Shown: piece after piece, positions 62,715 through 64,000 of the stretch
Layout of the letters: every line of letters begins with the position of its first letter
How positions within the stretch are numbered: the stretch's first letter is position 1
DNA from: Candidatus Dojkabacteria bacterium UBA2259
Lineage (GTDB): Bacteria; Patescibacteriota; Dojkabacteria; SC72
Direction of reading: 5' to 3'
DNA: 64,000 nucleotides
NCBI GenBank assembly: GCA_002347605.1
Contig: DDXN01000001.1
Location: forward strand, 20,437-84,436
The notes under the pieces: generated by a model
Databases searched by the model: none
What the model saw: the letters and a program-made list of their open reading frames with translations, nothing else
Told to the model about the DNA's origin: nothing
Made by a program: the position numbers and the translations under genes

Positions 62715-62924
62715 TCAAATTGTAATTGGGGGTAGTTCGTATATGGTTTTTTGAATGTTCAAGGGCTTGGGGGGTATCTCTTGTGATGTGTTACCTTTCT
62801 TAAATGTTAAGCCAAAAGTTGTGTAGGAGACATATATTAAACAGAGAAGGAGGAGTAGAGAGATAACAAAGAGGGGAATAAAGGGGGTTGATAGACCTTT
62901 TTTACTTTTCTTTTTCTTAGCCAT
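62715..62924 (-). CDS. Membrane anchor fragment of the frameshifted deacetylase
   Basis: 69 residues. Basic start MAKKKKSKKG, one membrane helix (about 15-36), then a Pro-rich linker (IPPKPLNIQ) and a short tail. A T-run at 62747-62752 (A-run on the coding strand) of six bases breaks the frame. With five, the linker would run on into the deacetylase. So it is probably not a separate protein, or it is released as a short peptide. Confidence 0.6.
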   Translation of the reverse strand: MAKKKKSKKGLSTPFIPLFVISLLLLLCLIYVSYTTFGLTFKKGNTSQEIPPKPLNIQKTIYELPPITI

Positions 62925-62960
62925 TGTATTATTCCAATAAGTATCTAAGTTCTTTAGAAA

Positions 62961-63917
62961 TTATACCCTTACCCAATCCATACATTTCTCAAACATTTGT
63001 CTTGAAGAATTATTCCAATCAGTAGTTTCTTGACTATGATCTCCATTTTCAATCAACTCTGTAGTTTTTAAATAGTAGGCAGCATAGGAAGCAGCAATTA
63101 AGGGTTTAATATTATCTATCTCTCCAGTTGTTAAGTTATTAACTTCTGTATATTTCTCAATAACTTCCTTAAGGATCTTCTCCCTTTCATCCCAAGAGTC
63201 TTGTGCAAGACAGAACCATGCCAAAAAAACAGAAACTTCATAAATCTTGAAATCTCTTCTAGCACAGCCATAATCAATAATGCATATATTTTTTTCATTC
63301 TTAAGAACATGTTGTCTTTGCATATCGCCATGTATTATCCCTTTAGAAAATTGAGAATAATCTTGTTGCTTAAGAAATTCTACTAATGGTAATATTTCTC
63401 TTCTGACAAGTTCATTTTGTACTTTACTTTTATCATGTTCTGTTACTAAGTTCTTACTTCCCCAACTATCATAGCTTTCTTCTACATCAAAATTGAGGGT
63501 ATTAAGTCTAGAGATATTTTCAGTAACTAGAGCAATCTCATCAAGGGAGGGCTTTATGAATTTAAAACTCTTTCCCTCAAAAAAGCTTGTAATTATTGAA
63601 TACGACCCATTGAACAAATAGAAAGAGTTTTTGTTATTTGGAATTATTTCTAATGTTTGTACTCCTATCTTCCTTGCCTCTTGAATAATCTTAATATAGT
63701 CCTTTATATTCTTTTCTGTTCTGTCTTTTGAGAATATTTTTAACACATATTTACCATTAGAGGTGCTAAGAAAAAAATTAGCATCTTCATAACCTTCTTG
63801 TATGGGTGAATATTTTTGAATTGTTCCAATATTGGGATACTCTTTTTCTATGTCCTCCATATATCGCTCAAAGGGGACCCCTAGGTTTATTCTTTCAAAA
63901 AGTTTATTTGGGTTCAT
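62961..63917 (-). CDS. APH/ChoK-family kinase (aminoglycoside-phosphotransferase-like)
   Basis: 318 residues from MNPNKLFERI. ATP-binding N lobe (YVLKIFSKDRTEKN) and catalytic loop IIHGDMQRQHVL with metal Asp in IIDYGC. The Asn of the usual H-G-D-x-x-x-x-N is His, as in macrolide kinases. Substrate unknown: an antibiotic, choline, a sugar or homoserine are all possible. A longer frame begins at 63977, but the added 20 residues look unconserved. Lies next to the tRNA at the edge. Confidence 0.75.
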   Translation of the reverse strand: MNPNKLFERINLGVPFERYMEDIEKEYPNIGTIQKYSPIQEGYEDANFFLSTSNGKYVLKIFSKDRTEKNIKDYIKIIQEARKIGVQTLEIIPNNKNSFYLFNGSYSIITSFFEGKSFKFIKPSLDEIALVTENISRLNTLNFDVEESYDSWGSKNLVTEHDKSKVQNELVRREILPLVEFLKQQDYSQFSKGIIHGDMQRQHVLKNEKNICIIDYGCARRDFKIYEVSVFLAWFCLAQDSWDEREKILKEVIEKYTEVNNLTTGEIDNIKPLIAASYAAYYLKTTELIENGDHSQETTDWNNSSRQMFEKCMDWVRV

Positions 63918-63980
63918 ACCATATAAGTATACAAGAATTAAAGTGGATATTGCATGAGATTTTTTGAAACATATCATAAC

Positions 63981-64000
63981 TGGCGGAGAGGGCGGGATTC
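63981..64000 (-). tRNA. tRNA-Ser, 3' end only (partial)
   Basis: The last 20 bases of a minus-strand tRNA: T-loop end, CCCGC stem, CCTCTCC acceptor strand, discriminator G and encoded CCA. The acceptor matches the tRNA-Ser at 39483-39576. The anticodon is outside the window. Confidence 0.7.

Noticed and set aside
1..64000. CRISPR array, rRNA operon or insertion sequence
   Set aside because: No spaced direct repeats, no rRNA-like stretches and no transposase with terminal repeats were seen.

Overview
The window is a low-G+C (roughly one-third G+C), densely packed bacterial chromosome segment that uses the standard code: TAA, TAG and TGA all end genes. Divergent small proteins, the combination of a RodZ-like protein, PEGA, DUF4012 and FtsA-like proteins, a compact type IV pilus set, and short aminoacyl-tRNA synthetases suggest a candidate phyla radiation (Patescibacteria) genome. 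I cannot name the phylum from sequence alone. The chromosome origin is inside the window: rpmH-rnpA-yidD-yidC-jag run leftward, dnaA-dnaN run rightward, and DnaA-box-like 9-mers lie on both sides of dnaA.

Layout. 1-5.9 kb: rpoC (partial) and rpoB on the minus strand. 6-18 kb: a plus-strand run of ftsK, a RodZ-like protein, dnaG, a methyltransferase, rsmA, a membrane protein, a WecA/MraY-like protein lacking several catalytic acids, a PEGA protein and an epimerase-DUF4012 fusion. 18-30 kb: rpoD, pilO/pilN-like genes, metG, valS, RNase J, an FtsA-like protein and a membrane protein, then tRNA-Arg and tRNA-Ser. 30.5-31.9 kb: a membrane-anchored repeat protein whose C-terminal C-type-lectin-like tail looks like a diversity-generating retroelement variable region. 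32-38 kb: origin region, then a response regulator. 38-45.7 kb: small membrane and exported proteins, tRNA-Ser(CGA), a decayed ClpP fragment, a NUDIX gene with an in-frame amber stop, a sensor-like membrane protein, a TrmH-type methyltransferase and a toxin-antitoxin pair with a symmetric operator. 45.7-46.1 kb: tmRNA. 46.1-about 53 kb: an accessory island beginning with a large serine recombinase that reads into the antisense of the tmRNA 3' end, with a MerR-like regulator, a nine-zinc-ribbon nuclease and an HExxH protein. 53.2-60.1 kb: type IV pilus operon (pilB, pilC, pilD, minor pilins, major pilin). 60.1-64 kb: envelope proteins, a frameshifted membrane-anchored polysaccharide deacetylase, an aminoglycoside-phosphotransferase-like kinase and the end of a tRNA-Ser.

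How it works together. Replication, transcription and protein-insertion genes surround the origin. Most of the rest concerns the cell surface: pili assembled by PilB/PilC/PilD with PilN/PilO supports, a very large minor pilin that may be an adhesin, a hypervariable lectin-like display protein and a cysteine-rich anchored protein. Many first genes of transcription units carry an extended -10 box (TGnTATAAT) only 5-13 bases before the start codon and no -35 element, which suggests leaderless mRNAs and corrects several start sites.
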